Shown here: positions 6,537 to 13,990 of the stretch, in pieces
Layout: each line of letters starts with the position of its first letter
Numbering within the stretch: the stretch's first letter is position 1
Assembly (NCBI RefSeq): GCF_910579375.1
Contig: NZ_CAJTUJ010000025.1
Location: 1 to 21,787 of the forward strand
DNA length: 21,787 nucleotides
Reading direction: 5' to 3'
Source: an uncultured Rikenella sp.
GTDB lineage: Bacteria; Bacteroidota; Bacteroidia; Bacteroidales; Rikenellaceae
Notes under the pieces: model-generated
What the model saw: only the letters and a program-made list of their open reading frames with translations
Databases searched by the model: none
Told to the model about the DNA's origin: nothing
Translations under genes and position numbers: made by a program

Positions 6537-7040
6537 ATGAAAAAAGATCAGATCAAACCGTTGTACCGCAAGGTAAACCGGAAGTCGTCTTATCAATGCC
6601 ATGTTATCGGATCAAAAGGGGGACGGTTTGCTTGGCAACGTCATTCCAAAGCGATGCGGCAGTTTGACGGACGATACTTACCGATGAGGAGTGCGACCAG
6701 CTCGGTGACAAATGGGTATGATTATACCCCTCTGTTTCGTTATCTGCTTTCGCGGGTGGGGGATCGGTGGGATGAGATTTATTCGGCTGTAAAGCCTCGG
6801 TTGAATACTACGGAGCCGATTTGGTGGGTGGTCTCCCAGGACGGATATCCGCAAGACGGGTGTGGATGGGTGCATATCGGCGAGGGAGCTTGTTGGTCGA
6901 AACTGTGGATCGACGCGGAAGGGCGATTGAGGAAAGTCGATCCGATGTTGTCCAATATCTCACCGGACTGTTCATGTCATACCCATTCGTTCAACGGCTC
7001 GCGGATCGGGTCTCTTTCGACGCAAAGGAAAGGATTGTGA
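6537..7040 (+). CDS. Hypothetical protein, lower-GC insert
   Basis: 167 residues; I cannot name the family. It is basic at the N-terminus (KKDQIKPLYRKVNRKSSYQC, residues 2-21) and has a central segment PLFRYLLSRVGDRWDEIYSA, then WWVV, GWVHIGE and LWIDAEGRLRKVDP. It ends with a Cys/His cluster, DCSCHTHSFNG. The combination of a GxxWDxxYS segment, a short 'EGRLRKV' element and a CxCHTH motif suggests a defined small family, and the Cys/His cluster might bind metal. No signal peptide or membrane segment is seen. The gene is visibly less GC-rich than its neighbours, especially over its first 150 bases, hinting at transfer. It starts 13 bases after trmH and ends 35 bases before the aminotransferase, so it may share their transcript. 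Confidence 0.72.
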   Translation: MKKDQIKPLYRKVNRKSSYQCHVIGSKGGRFAWQRHSKAMRQFDGRYLPMRSATSSVTNGYDYTPLFRYLLSRVGDRWDEIYSAVKPRLNTTEPIWWVVSQDGYPQDGCGWVHIGEGACWSKLWIDAEGRLRKVDPMLSNISPDCSCHTHSFNGSRIGSLSTQRKGL

Positions 7041-7075
7041 AACGAGGTGAAGATTTGTTCATCGGGATCGAAAGT

Positions 7076-8284
7076 ATGGAAATATTGCGTAAACAATTTC
7101 TGCGCCATGTGGGGCAGACATCGGACGCGCCGCTGATGATCGAGGTGGCGCGGGCCGAAGGGATCTATTTTTACACGCCGGCCACCCCGGAATATCCGGA
7201 GGGGAAGCGGTATGTCGATCTGATTTCGGGCGTTTCGGTCAGCAACGTCGGACACGGAAATCCGGCGGTGGTCGAGGCGGTGTGCGCGCAGGCCAGAGAC
7301 TATATGCACATCATGGTCTACGGCGAAGCGATCGAGCGGCCGCAGGTGAAATATGCGACGGCGATCGCCGGACTGCTGCCGGAGCCGTTGGAGAGCGTCT
7401 ATTTCGTCAATTCGGGTGCCGAAGCGGTCGAGGGGGCTTTGAAGCTGGCCAAACGCCATACGCATCGGACGGAGATCGTCTCGTTTTACAATGCCTATCA
7501 CGGTTCGACCCACGGAGCGATGAGCGTGATGGGAGGCGAGGAGTTCGTGGGGGCCTACCGGCCGTTGTTGCCCGATACCCGGAAGTTGAGGTACAACTGT
7601 TTCGAAGACCTGGCGCAGATTACCGAACGGACGGCGTGTGTGCTGGTCGAGCCGGTGCAGGGCGAGAGCGGCGTGCGGCCGCCGGTTTCGGGATTTCTGG
7701 AGGCCTTGCGCGAACGGTGTTCGGCGGTGGGGGCGTTGCTGATCTTCGACGAGATACAGACCGGCTTCGGAAGGACGGGCGAGATGTTCGCCTTGCTGAA
7801 ATACGGGGTGACGCCGGATATCGTCTGTCTGGCCAAGGCGCTGGGCGGGGGGATGCCGCTCGGGGCGTTCGTCTCGTCGGGCGAGATCATGGCGGGGCTC
7901 CGGAGCGATCCGCTGCTGGGGCATATCACGACCTTCGGAGGGCATCCGGTCTGCTGTGCGGCGGGTTTGGCGGCGTTGACTTATATGCAGGAGCATCGTC
8001 TGGCGGAACAGGCCGAGGCGAAAGGGCGGCTGTTCGAGGAGTTGTTGGCGGATCATCCCGCGGTGGTCGAGATTCGGCGGAGCGGCTTGCTGCTGGCGGT
8101 GGAGCTGGGGAGCTCGGAACGGTTGTATCGGGCGATGGAACTGCTCAAGGAGGTGGGTTACCTGTCGGACTGGTTCCTGTTTTGCGATACGGCCTTCCGC
8201 ATCTCGCCGCCGCTGACGATGACGGAGGTGCAGGTGAGGGAGTGCTGTGCGGAGATTCGGGCCGGGGTGTTGGACAAACTTTGA
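7076..8284 (+). CDS. Class III PLP-dependent aminotransferase (acetylornithine/GABA type)
   Basis: A 402-residue fold-type I, class III aminotransferase that moves amino groups from an omega-amino donor to a 2-oxoacid. Motifs are VNSGAEAVEGALKLAK (~111-126), YHGST (141-145), VEPVQGESG (~191-199), FDEIQTGFGRTG (224-235, D225 contacts the PLP ring nitrogen) and CLAKALGGGMPLGAF (251-265, K254 is the Schiff-base lysine). The C-terminal FRISPPLTMT is also typical. The frame is open 85 codons further upstream, but that part overlaps the previous gene and is unlike the family, so the ATG at 7076 is used. Candidate substrates are acetylornithine, ornithine, 4-aminobutyrate or lysine. No arginine genes are nearby, so a specific name is not given. 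Confidence 0.92.
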   Translation: MEILRKQFLRHVGQTSDAPLMIEVARAEGIYFYTPATPEYPEGKRYVDLISGVSVSNVGHGNPAVVEAVCAQARDYMHIMVYGEAIERPQVKYATAIAGLLPEPLESVYFVNSGAEAVEGALKLAKRHTHRTEIVSFYNAYHGSTHGAMSVMGGEEFVGAYRPLLPDTRKLRYNCFEDLAQITERTACVLVEPVQGESGVRPPVSGFLEALRERCSAVGALLIFDEIQTGFGRTGEMFALLKYGVTPDIVCLAKALGGGMPLGAFVSSGEIMAGLRSDPLLGHITTFGGHPVCCAAGLAALTYMQEHRLAEQAEAKGRLFEELLADHPAVVEIRRSGLLLAVELGSSERLYRAMELLKEVGYLSDWFLFCDTAFRISPPLTMTEVQVRECCAEIRAGVLDKL

Positions 8285-8293
8285 TGCTTTTCC

Positions 8294-8483
8294 CGTTTAT
8301 TCCGAGAGGCAACGCAACTGATAACCGTAGCTGCGGCCGTATGCGCCGTAGGGATGGAGCCACGTTACGTGCAAACTCAGGCTCATGCCGTAGGTGTTGC
8401 TGGCCGTTGAAGACCAGCTGTAACCGCGGTCGCCGACGCCGTTCGGCGCGCCCGTATCCCGATTGCGATAGCCCGGGGCGGGG
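8294..8483 (-). repeat. Orphan FISUMP/lectin C-terminal cassette, copy 4
   Basis: The - strand frame runs from NPAPGYRNRDTGAPNGVG to SYGYQLRCLSE, with the stop at 8297-8299, 190 bp in all. It fills the gap between the aminotransferase stop (10 bases away) and the metalloprotease terminator. The frame can be traced back to an ATG at 8560, but only by translating the terminator hairpin, so it is not taken as a gene. Bases ttcccgtttattcc at its 3' edge are shared with copy 1. Confidence 0.8.
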
Positions 8484-8513
8484 TTTGGAGCCAAATAAGG
8501 GGCACGGGTAAAT

Positions 8514-8552
8514 AAAAAGCGAGGCTGGCGAAAATAGTTCGCCAGCCTCGCT
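8514..8552 (-). terminator. Terminator of the metalloprotease gene
   Basis: Perfect 15-bp arms (8518-8532 and 8538-8552) with a 5-base loop. Read on the - strand it is followed by TTTTTATTT. It lies 27 bases past the stop of the metalloprotease gene and just before cassette 4. Confidence 0.93.
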
Positions 8553-8578
8553 TCTGTCATACAACGTTGTGTGGACGA

Positions 8579-11104
8579 CTACTTCGGGTCGAGCGCATCG
8601 CCGATCTTCTTAGCCAGGTACTGGTAGTGCGCCTTCACCGCCGTATCGGACGACGTGGCCCGCTGTAACCGGTTCTGCAACGTCCGCAGCTCGTAAGCGA
8701 CCCGCGAATCGATGGCGCCCGTATTGAGCATCCGCGTCCCCGGCTTCGGCAGCAGCGAGAGCATCCGGTTGACGTAGAGCGTCTGCAATCCGCGGCGATA
8801 GAGATCCGGAGCCGCACCGGTCGAAAGCTCGCGCCAGATCGAACGGTTCAGGTCGCCGAACAGGTCGGTGATCGTATAAGCCTCCCTGCCCTGTGCCGCT
8901 TCGGCTTTGAGCAGGTTGCCCAGCACCCGATTGCTGATCAGATTGCTGATGCCGTAAGTTTGGAGCTGACTGATGACCTCCGGAGCGTTCAGACCGGTTT
9001 TGCTGAAAATATCCTCGTCGATCAGCCACGTCGGTGTCGTGAAGAGGTTGCGGTCGAGGAAGGCCATCGCCTCCTTCTGTTTCGCCTTTTCCACGTAAGC
9101 ATACACCGGGCCTGCCTGTTCCACCGTCTTCGGCGTCTCGTAGATGCCGCCTACCCATTTGGCCACATGGCCGTTATAGCGCATGAACTGGCCCATTACC
9201 TCGCGGTACAGCTCTTTCAGGTCGCCATACCCCTCGTTCGGCGTGCGCGTCCACTCCGGAATCCCCGCCAGAACGAATTTCAGGTTCTTGATCCCCAGCT
9301 CATTGGCCCGCATCTGGTTGTCGCCCAAGTCTTCGTTCTGTTCGCGCGGATCGTTCGGGTTGGTCTCCGTGCCGAACCACAGCCGCGGATTCGCTGCCAG
9401 CCGGTCGATGATCCATCGGTTGAGCGTATCGACCTCGGCCTCCGGCGTGGTCAGCTCCGGGAACCGGCGGTAACCCCACTCGATCGCCCAGTTGTCGTAA
9501 TCGCCGATGCGCGGGTAGAGCAGTTCGCGACGAATGCCGTCCTCCGGCTGCGCCACGTAGTTGAACCGCGCGTAGTCCATGATCGAAGCCGTATGGCCGT
9601 GTTTTTCGAGGTACGAAGCGCTCCGCAGGCTGTCGACCGGTGTCAGGGCCGACGACCCGAAGTTGTGCCGCAGACCCAGTGTATGGCCCACTTCGTGCGA
9701 CGAGACGAAACGGATCAGGTCGCCCATCAGCGCGTCGTCGAAGACCATCTTCCGGGCACCCGTATCGCTCGGCGCCGCCTGGATCAGGTACCAGTTCCGC
9801 AGGAGGTTCATCACGTTGTGGTACCAGTGGATATGGCTTTCCAGAATTTCGCCCGTGCGCGGGTCGCTCACGTGCGGCCCCATGGCGTTGGCCACGTTCG
9901 ACGGCATGTAGACGATGGCCGAGTAGCGCGCATCTTCCAGACTCCACGTCGAATCCTCTTCCGGCGTCGGAGCCACCTTTCCGACGATGGCGTTCTTGAA
10001 GCCCGCCTTTTCGAAAGCCGCCTGCCAGTCATTGACCCCGGCGATCAGGTAGGGCACCCACTTTTTCGGCGTGGCCGGGTCGATGTAGTAGACGATCGGT
10101 TTGGCCGGTTCCACCAACTCGCCCCGTTTGTAGGCCTCCATGTCCTCCGGCTTCGGTTCCAGCCGCCAGCGGGTAATCATCCGGATGTTCTTGACGCCTT
10201 GCGGATTCTTGTCGTAGTCGATGTAGTTGTCGGTGAAGAAACCGACCCGCGGGTCGAAATACCGGGCCTGCATCGGCACCTCGGGCAACAGGATCAGCGA
10301 GCTGTTGATCTCGTACGTCGCCGGCATCGGGCTCGGCTTGAAGCCCGGAATGTTGACGCGCGGCGTGATGAGGTAGCTCCGCGTGCTCTTCATCTCGATG
10401 TTTTCCGGGAAAGCCTTGACCCCCACGACATAGGATTTGTCTTTCTGGAACCCGCCGATATTCATGCTCGATTTGAAGTAGTTGTCGAAACCGGTCAGCT
10501 CGACGTCCCCGCCGATGAAGTCGGTCACGTCCACCAGTAGCGAGTCTTTCGCGCGGTTCGTGCCTTTGATTTCGAACGAGGCGACGATCGGTTGCAGGTT
10601 CGACCGCAGAACGGCCTGATACATATCCCCCGTGGTGTCGCGCGGCAGCTCGCGGGTCGAGATGCTCTCGATGAAGAGCCGTTTTTTGTCAGGCGACTGC
10701 CGGAAACGGATCATATTTTCGCCGATCGGGTCGCCGGCATAGCCGAAAAAGCCCTGGCGCATATCCGCCGCCGCTTTCGAGATGCGGTTCACGACCAGCA
10801 TGTCCCGCTCCATCAGCGAAGTCGGAATCAGGAAGTAGTATTTCCCCTCCTGTTCGAAGACCGTGAAGAGGCCGTCCGTCCGCCGGGCGCCCGCCTTGAT
10901 GGTCGCTTCGATGCTCCCTTTGGCCGGAGCCGCTTTTTTTGCGGTCGTGTCGGCCGCCGCTTTTCCTTTGCGTTTTTTAGCGCTTTTTTGCTTTCCGGCG
11001 GTCTGCTCGGTTTTTGTCTTTGCGGCCGGCGCTTCGGCGAACGCCGCTCCTGAGCTGCCGACGACGAGCGTAGCGGCCAATGCCGCGATCCATAATCTGC
11101 TCAT
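8579..11104 (-). CDS. Secreted zinc-dependent metalloprotease (DUF5117/DUF4953 type)
   Basis: An 841-residue exported protease of the large Bacteroidetes family annotated with DUF5118, DUF5117 and DUF4953 domains. Residues 1-23 form a signal peptide (LWIAALAATLVVGSSGAAFA). A Lys/Ala-rich linker follows (~25-62), then the DUF5117-like region (~75-330) with FLIPTSLMERDMLVVNRISK. The zinc site is HEVGHTLGLRH (H470, E471, H474, H480), and a methionine turn SIMDY lies at 507-511, the metzincin pattern. The remainder is the family's C-terminal region. All catalytic residues are intact. The substrate is unknown. It is a single-gene unit with a promoter near 11165 and a perfect terminator, and it diverges from hsp20. 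Confidence 0.92.
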   Translation of the reverse strand: MSRLWIAALAATLVVGSSGAAFAEAPAAKTKTEQTAGKQKSAKKRKGKAAADTTAKKAAPAKGSIEATIKAGARRTDGLFTVFEQEGKYYFLIPTSLMERDMLVVNRISKAAADMRQGFFGYAGDPIGENMIRFRQSPDKKRLFIESISTRELPRDTTGDMYQAVLRSNLQPIVASFEIKGTNRAKDSLLVDVTDFIGGDVELTGFDNYFKSSMNIGGFQKDKSYVVGVKAFPENIEMKSTRSYLITPRVNIPGFKPSPMPATYEINSSLILLPEVPMQARYFDPRVGFFTDNYIDYDKNPQGVKNIRMITRWRLEPKPEDMEAYKRGELVEPAKPIVYYIDPATPKKWVPYLIAGVNDWQAAFEKAGFKNAIVGKVAPTPEEDSTWSLEDARYSAIVYMPSNVANAMGPHVSDPRTGEILESHIHWYHNVMNLLRNWYLIQAAPSDTGARKMVFDDALMGDLIRFVSSHEVGHTLGLRHNFGSSALTPVDSLRSASYLEKHGHTASIMDYARFNYVAQPEDGIRRELLYPRIGDYDNWAIEWGYRRFPELTTPEAEVDTLNRWIIDRLAANPRLWFGTETNPNDPREQNEDLGDNQMRANELGIKNLKFVLAGIPEWTRTPNEGYGDLKELYREVMGQFMRYNGHVAKWVGGIYETPKTVEQAGPVYAYVEKAKQKEAMAFLDRNLFTTPTWLIDEDIFSKTGLNAPEVISQLQTYGISNLISNRVLGNLLKAEAAQGREAYTITDLFGDLNRSIWRELSTGAAPDLYRRGLQTLYVNRMLSLLPKPGTRMLNTGAIDSRVAYELRTLQNRLQRATSSDTAVKAHYQYLAKKIGDALDPK

Positions 11105-11164
11105 TACTCGTTATTAAAGTGTGGATTGAAATTCGTTTCGGGCCCTTCGTCTATTTCGGGCACT

Positions 11165-11172
11165 CAAAGGTA
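11165..11172 (-). promoter_or_regulatory. Metalloprotease promoter, -7 element TACCTTTG
   Basis: The - strand reads TACCTTTG, matching TAnnTTTG, and predicts a leader of about 55 bases before the ATG at 11104. No clear -33 TTG is seen at the usual distance. Confidence 0.65.
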
Positions 11173-11195
11173 AGGATTTATCCGGCACGATGGGA

Positions 11196-11223
11196 CTGAC
11201 AGGCTGACAGAAACTTTCTGTCA
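11196..11223. promoter_or_regulatory. Palindromic candidate activator/repressor site upstream of hsp20
   Basis: A perfect 19-base palindrome with 9-base arms (tgacagaaa-c-tttctgtca, 11205-11223). The half-site ctgacag is also present directly upstream at 11196-11202, giving three half-sites. It lies ~20 bases before the -24 element of the candidate sigma-54 promoter and ~25 bases behind the metalloprotease -7 element, so it could serve either gene. Confidence 0.6.
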
Positions 11224-11243
11224 TATCGTCCGGTTTCGACCGG

Positions 11244-11259
11244 CGGCACACCCTTTGCA
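11244..11259 (+). promoter_or_regulatory. Candidate sigma-54 (-24/-12) promoter of hsp20
   Basis: The sequence cggcacaccctttgca has GG at 11245-11246 and GC at 11257-11258 with exactly ten bases between, within the contexts GGCAC and TTGCA. This fits the sigma-54 consensus TGGCAC-N5-TTGCA at all but the first base. The start would be near 11269, leaving a leader of about 50 bases. No good TAnnTTTG element is seen upstream of hsp20. Confidence 0.6.
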
Positions 11260-11320
11260 GCAGAGGGAGCCGGTCGCCGGTGGCGGCCGCTAATAACTTA
11301 TTCACTTTTATATTTTAAAG

Positions 11321-11761
11321 ATGATGATACCAGCAAACAGAGAACAACGCGGATGGCCCGCCCTGTGGGGCAACCTTTTCGGCAGCGAGTGGATCGCCAA
11401 GACGGACGGCACGACGCCGGCGGTCAATGTGCGGGAGACGGACGACCGGTACCGGGTCGAAGTGGCGGCTCCGGGAGCCACGCGCGAGGATTTCAAAATC
11501 CGGATCGAAGAGAACGACCGGCTGATGGTGACGTTGGACAAACAGAGCGAACGTCGCTCCGAAGGAGAGGGCGCGGAACAAGGCCGCTACCTGCGGCGGG
11601 AGTTTTCCTACTCGCACTTCCGGCAGAACCTGATCTTGCCCGACGACATCGACACGGAGCGGATCGAGGCGAAGGTCGAGAACGGCGTCCTGACGATCGA
11701 CCTGCCGAAAAAGAGCGCCGAGGAGCTGAAACCGGCGGTGAAAGAGATCGAGGTGCGGTAG
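11321..11761 (+). CDS. Small heat-shock protein (Hsp20/alpha-crystallin)
   Basis: A 146-residue cytoplasmic holdase chaperone that binds unfolding proteins until ATP-dependent chaperones refold them. The alpha-crystallin domain spans ~32-130: it opens with PAVNVRETDDRYRVEVAAPG, continues with DFKIRIEENDRLMVTL and closes with the signature AKVENGVLTIDLPK (117-130). The C-terminal I-x-V (IEV, 143-145) is the tail that docks on neighbouring subunits. Length is typical. Two ATG codons are adjacent (11321 and 11324); the first is used. An A/T-rich leader precedes it, as expected where Shine-Dalgarno sites are rarely used. It stands alone, with a candidate sigma-54 promoter and a strong terminator. 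Confidence 0.95.
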   Translation: MMIPANREQRGWPALWGNLFGSEWIAKTDGTTPAVNVRETDDRYRVEVAAPGATREDFKIRIEENDRLMVTLDKQSERRSEGEGAEQGRYLRREFSYSHFRQNLILPDDIDTERIEAKVENGVLTIDLPKKSAEELKPAVKEIEVR

Positions 11762-11783
11762 CGTCTCGTCGGCCGGAGAATGA

Positions 11784-11822
11784 GAAAGAGGTCTGTTACG
11801 CATTGAGTAACAGACCTCTTTC
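11784..11822. terminator. Convergent terminator between hsp20 and tRNA-His
   Basis: Perfect 16-bp arms (11784-11799 and 11807-11822) with a 7-base loop. The arms end in cttt/gaaa, giving short T runs in both directions. It lies 23 bases after hsp20 and 26 bases past the 3' end of the - strand tRNA, so it can stop both. Confidence 0.85.
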
Positions 11823-11847
11823 GTGTTATATTGTGGTAAGTAAAGCG

Positions 11848-11922
11848 GGTGGAAGATCGGGCTCGAACCGACGACCTCTTGAACCACAATCAAGCGTTCT
11901 AACCAACTGAACTACATCCACC
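11848..11922 (-). tRNA. tRNA-His (anticodon GTG)
   Basis: The - strand folds as a cloverleaf. The acceptor strand is GTGGATG with the extra G at -1 that marks tRNA-His, paired with discriminator C73. The D-arm contains AGTTGGT. The anticodon stem CTTGA/TCAAG encloses TTGTGGT (anticodon GTG), and the T-arm is GTCGG-TTCGAGC-CCGAT. The 3' acceptor strand is CTTCCAC, so bases 6 and 67 form a T-T (U-U) mismatch. CCA is not encoded. Confidence 0.95.
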
Positions 11923-11927
11923 GGGGG

Positions 11928-11958
11928 CAAAAGTACAACACTTTTCCGAACTTCCAAA
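11928..11958 (-). promoter_or_regulatory. tRNA-His promoter
   Basis: On the - strand a TACTTTTG element (11928-11935) matches TAnnTTTG and ends five bases before the tRNA 5' base. A TTTG (11955-11958) 19 bases further upstream fits the -33 element. Confidence 0.7.
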
Positions 11959-11968
11959 AAAATTGAGC

Positions 11969-11976
11969 TACATTTG
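11969..11976 (+). promoter_or_regulatory. Promoter of the permease-menG-comF operon, TACATTTG
   Basis: A match to TAnnTTTG, 32 bases before the ATG at 12009. It overlaps the region of the divergent tRNA-His promoter, so the two units are transcribed back to back. Confidence 0.75.
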
Positions 11977-12008
11977 TCCGACGAATTGAATTTTCCGAGA
12001 CCTCATCC

Positions 12009-13265
12009 ATGATCGAGACTTTCATAGCCAGTCGGTTGGGCGCGCCGGGACGCAAGGGAAAAATTATGCTGCGCGTGGCGACGTTCTGTGTGGCGGTCAG
12101 CGTGGCGGTGATGCTCGTGGCACTGGGGGTGGTGAACGGATTCCGCGGCACGATCAGCGATAAGGTGGCGGGTTTTGCGGCCGATATCCGGGTGGCGGCG
12201 GCCGGAGGGGGAGGCGCGTACGAGACCCGGCCGGTGGAGGTCGATTCGGCCTGGATGGCCGAGTTGGCGGAGGTGGAGGGGGTGGCCCGGATCCAACGGT
12301 TTGCGACCAAAACCGGGGTGATTCGGGGCGAGGAGACGATCCAGGGGATTGTGCTGCGGGGCTTGGCGGCGGAGAGCGATACGATGTTTCTCCATGCGCA
12401 GCTGGTGGCCGGGCGGATTCCGGTTTATACCGATCGGGTCAGGAGTCGCGAGGCGGTGGTCTCGCAGCGGCTGTGCGACGAACTGGGGCTCGGGATGGGC
12501 GACCGGTTCGAGGCGTTGTTTATGGGCGACGGGGGGACGCGGCGCGACCGGTTTCGGGTGGCGGCGATTTACGATAGTGGGATGGAGGAGTTCGACCGGG
12601 CGACGGTTTTTTGCGATATGGGTGTCGTGCAGCGGCTGAACGGCTGGCGGTCGGGCGAGGTCGGAGGATACGAGGTGGCTGTGGCGCCGGGCTGCGACCG
12701 GTCGGCGGTGGCCGAGGCCTTGACCGAGGCGGTGGGCGGCGACGGGGCGTTTTGGTTCGGCTGGGGCGAGGAGGAGGGAGGCGAACGGTGGGAGGTGACG
12801 ACGGTCGAGGAGCGGTATCCCCAGATTTTCGACTGGCTGGAGATGCTGGGGCTGAATACCACCCTCGTGATCGTCATCATGCTGGTCGTGGCGGTGGTCA
12901 ACATGGCTTCCGGAGTGCTGATCGTCGTGCTGGAGCAGACCGGGACGATCGGCATCCTCAAGGCCTTGGGGATGCGCAACGGGACGTTGCAGCGCATCTT
13001 CGTGCTGCGGTCAGCGGGGATAACGCTCCGGGGATTGCTGTGGGGCGATGCGGTCGGGCTGGCGTTGTGCCTCCTGCAACAATATACGGGCTGTGTGACG
13101 CTCGATCCGGAGAGTTACATGATGGCGACGGTGCCGGTGCGGATCGACTGGATGCAGGCGGTGTGGCTCAACCTCGGTACGCTGGCCGTCGTTACGGCGG
13201 CGATGGGGCTGCCGACGGCGATCATCGCGCGCATATCGCCCGAAAAATCGATTCGATTCCGATGA
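12009..13265 (+). CDS. FtsX-family ABC transporter permease (LolC/LolE-like)
   Basis: A 418-residue inner-membrane permease of the MacB/FtsX superfamily. A first membrane segment (~20-43) is followed by a large periplasmic MacB_PCD-like domain (~45-275), then the three FtsX membrane segments (~283-308, ~330-352, ~383-406). The cytoplasmic loop LEQTGTIGILKALGMRNGTL (309-328) is the family's coupling region for the ATPase. The starting segment FIASRL and the four-helix layout are those of LolC/LolE, which extract lipoproteins for delivery to the outer membrane. No LolD ATPase is adjacent, so it must work with a distant partner. It is the first gene of its operon; its stop overlaps the menG start (ATGA). 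Confidence 0.88.
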   Translation: MIETFIASRLGAPGRKGKIMLRVATFCVAVSVAVMLVALGVVNGFRGTISDKVAGFAADIRVAAAGGGGAYETRPVEVDSAWMAELAEVEGVARIQRFATKTGVIRGEETIQGIVLRGLAAESDTMFLHAQLVAGRIPVYTDRVRSREAVVSQRLCDELGLGMGDRFEALFMGDGGTRRDRFRVAAIYDSGMEEFDRATVFCDMGVVQRLNGWRSGEVGGYEVAVAPGCDRSAVAEALTEAVGGDGAFWFGWGEEEGGERWEVTTVEERYPQIFDWLEMLGLNTTLVIVIMLVVAVVNMASGVLIVVLEQTGTIGILKALGMRNGTLQRIFVLRSAGITLRGLLWGDAVGLALCLLQQYTGCVTLDPESYMMATVPVRIDWMQAVWLNLGTLAVVTAAMGLPTAIIARISPEKSIRFR

Positions 13266-13990
13266 TAAAACCTTACGACGAAGACCCTGCGGGGAAGAAA
13301 GAACAGGTGCGGGTGATGTTCGATGCCATCGCCCGTCGCTACGACCTGTTGAACCGGGTGCTTTCGCTCGGGATCGACCGGCGGTGGCGGGCCCGGCTGG
13401 TGGGCGGCGTGCGGCGTCAGAGACCGGCGACCGTCTTGGATGTGGCTACCGGGACGGGCGATCTGGCCATTGCCGTGGGGCGCGCCTTGCCGACAGCGGC
13501 TGTCACGGGCGTCGATCTGTCGCCCGGGATGTTGCGCATCGGGCGCGAAAAGGTGGCCGCCCGTTTTCCGGGGCGGGAGTTTCCGATGGTCGAGGGCGAT
13601 GCCGAGCGGTTGCCGTTCGACGAGGGGCGGTTCGAGGCGGTGACCTGCGGATTCGGCGTGCGGAATTTCGAAAATCTGACCCGCGGCCTGAGCGAAATGT
13701 ATCGGGTGCTGGTGCCGCAGGGGAGGGTTTATATCCTCGAATTTTCGATGCCTTCTCGACATAATGCGCTGGGGTGGCTCTATTGGTTCTATTTCCGGCG
13801 TATTTTGCCGGCTGTCGGACGGCTGGTGTCGCGCGACGCGCGGGCTTACAACTACCTGCCCGAGTCGGTGGGCGAGTTTCCGTACGGCGAGCCTTTCTGT
13901 CGGCTCCTGACGGAGGCGGGTTTCGTCCGACCGCAGAAACGACGGCTGACGGGTGGGATTGCCATGATTTATACGGCTGAAAAACCATGA
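13262..13990 (+). CDS. menG: Demethylmenaquinone methyltransferase (UbiE/MenG)
   Basis: This enzyme performs the C-methylation that turns demethylmenaquinone into menaquinone, using SAM. It has 242 residues, the usual length. Family signatures are complete: VRVMFDAIARRYDLLNRVLS (17-36), the SAM motif VLDVATGTGDLA (58-69), VDLSPGML (84-91), the UbiE-specific AVTCGFGVRNF (126-136) and YNYLPESVGEFP (196-207). The frame is open far upstream inside the permease gene, but the ATG at 13262 gives the family N-terminus and a 4-base overlap with that gene. In an anaerobe the product is presumably menaquinone for fumarate reductase-linked respiration. Confidence 0.95.
   Translation: MIKPYDEDPAGKKEQVRVMFDAIARRYDLLNRVLSLGIDRRWRARLVGGVRRQRPATVLDVATGTGDLAIAVGRALPTAAVTGVDLSPGMLRIGREKVAARFPGREFPMVEGDAERLPFDEGRFEAVTCGFGVRNFENLTRGLSEMYRVLVPQGRVYILEFSMPSRHNALGWLYWFYFRRILPAVGRLVSRDARAYNYLPESVGEFPYGEPFCRLLTEAGFVRPQKRRLTGGIAMIYTAEKP

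Noticed and set aside
6821..7075. Extended N-terminus for the class III aminotransferase
   Set aside because: The extra 85 codons overlap the preceding gene in another frame and do not resemble the family, which begins close to the ATG at 7076.
575..8483. The repeated cassettes as a CRISPR array or an insertion sequence
   Set aside because: The units are dispersed, 190 bp long and protein-coding in character, with no short spaced repeats, no terminal inverted repeats and no transposase.
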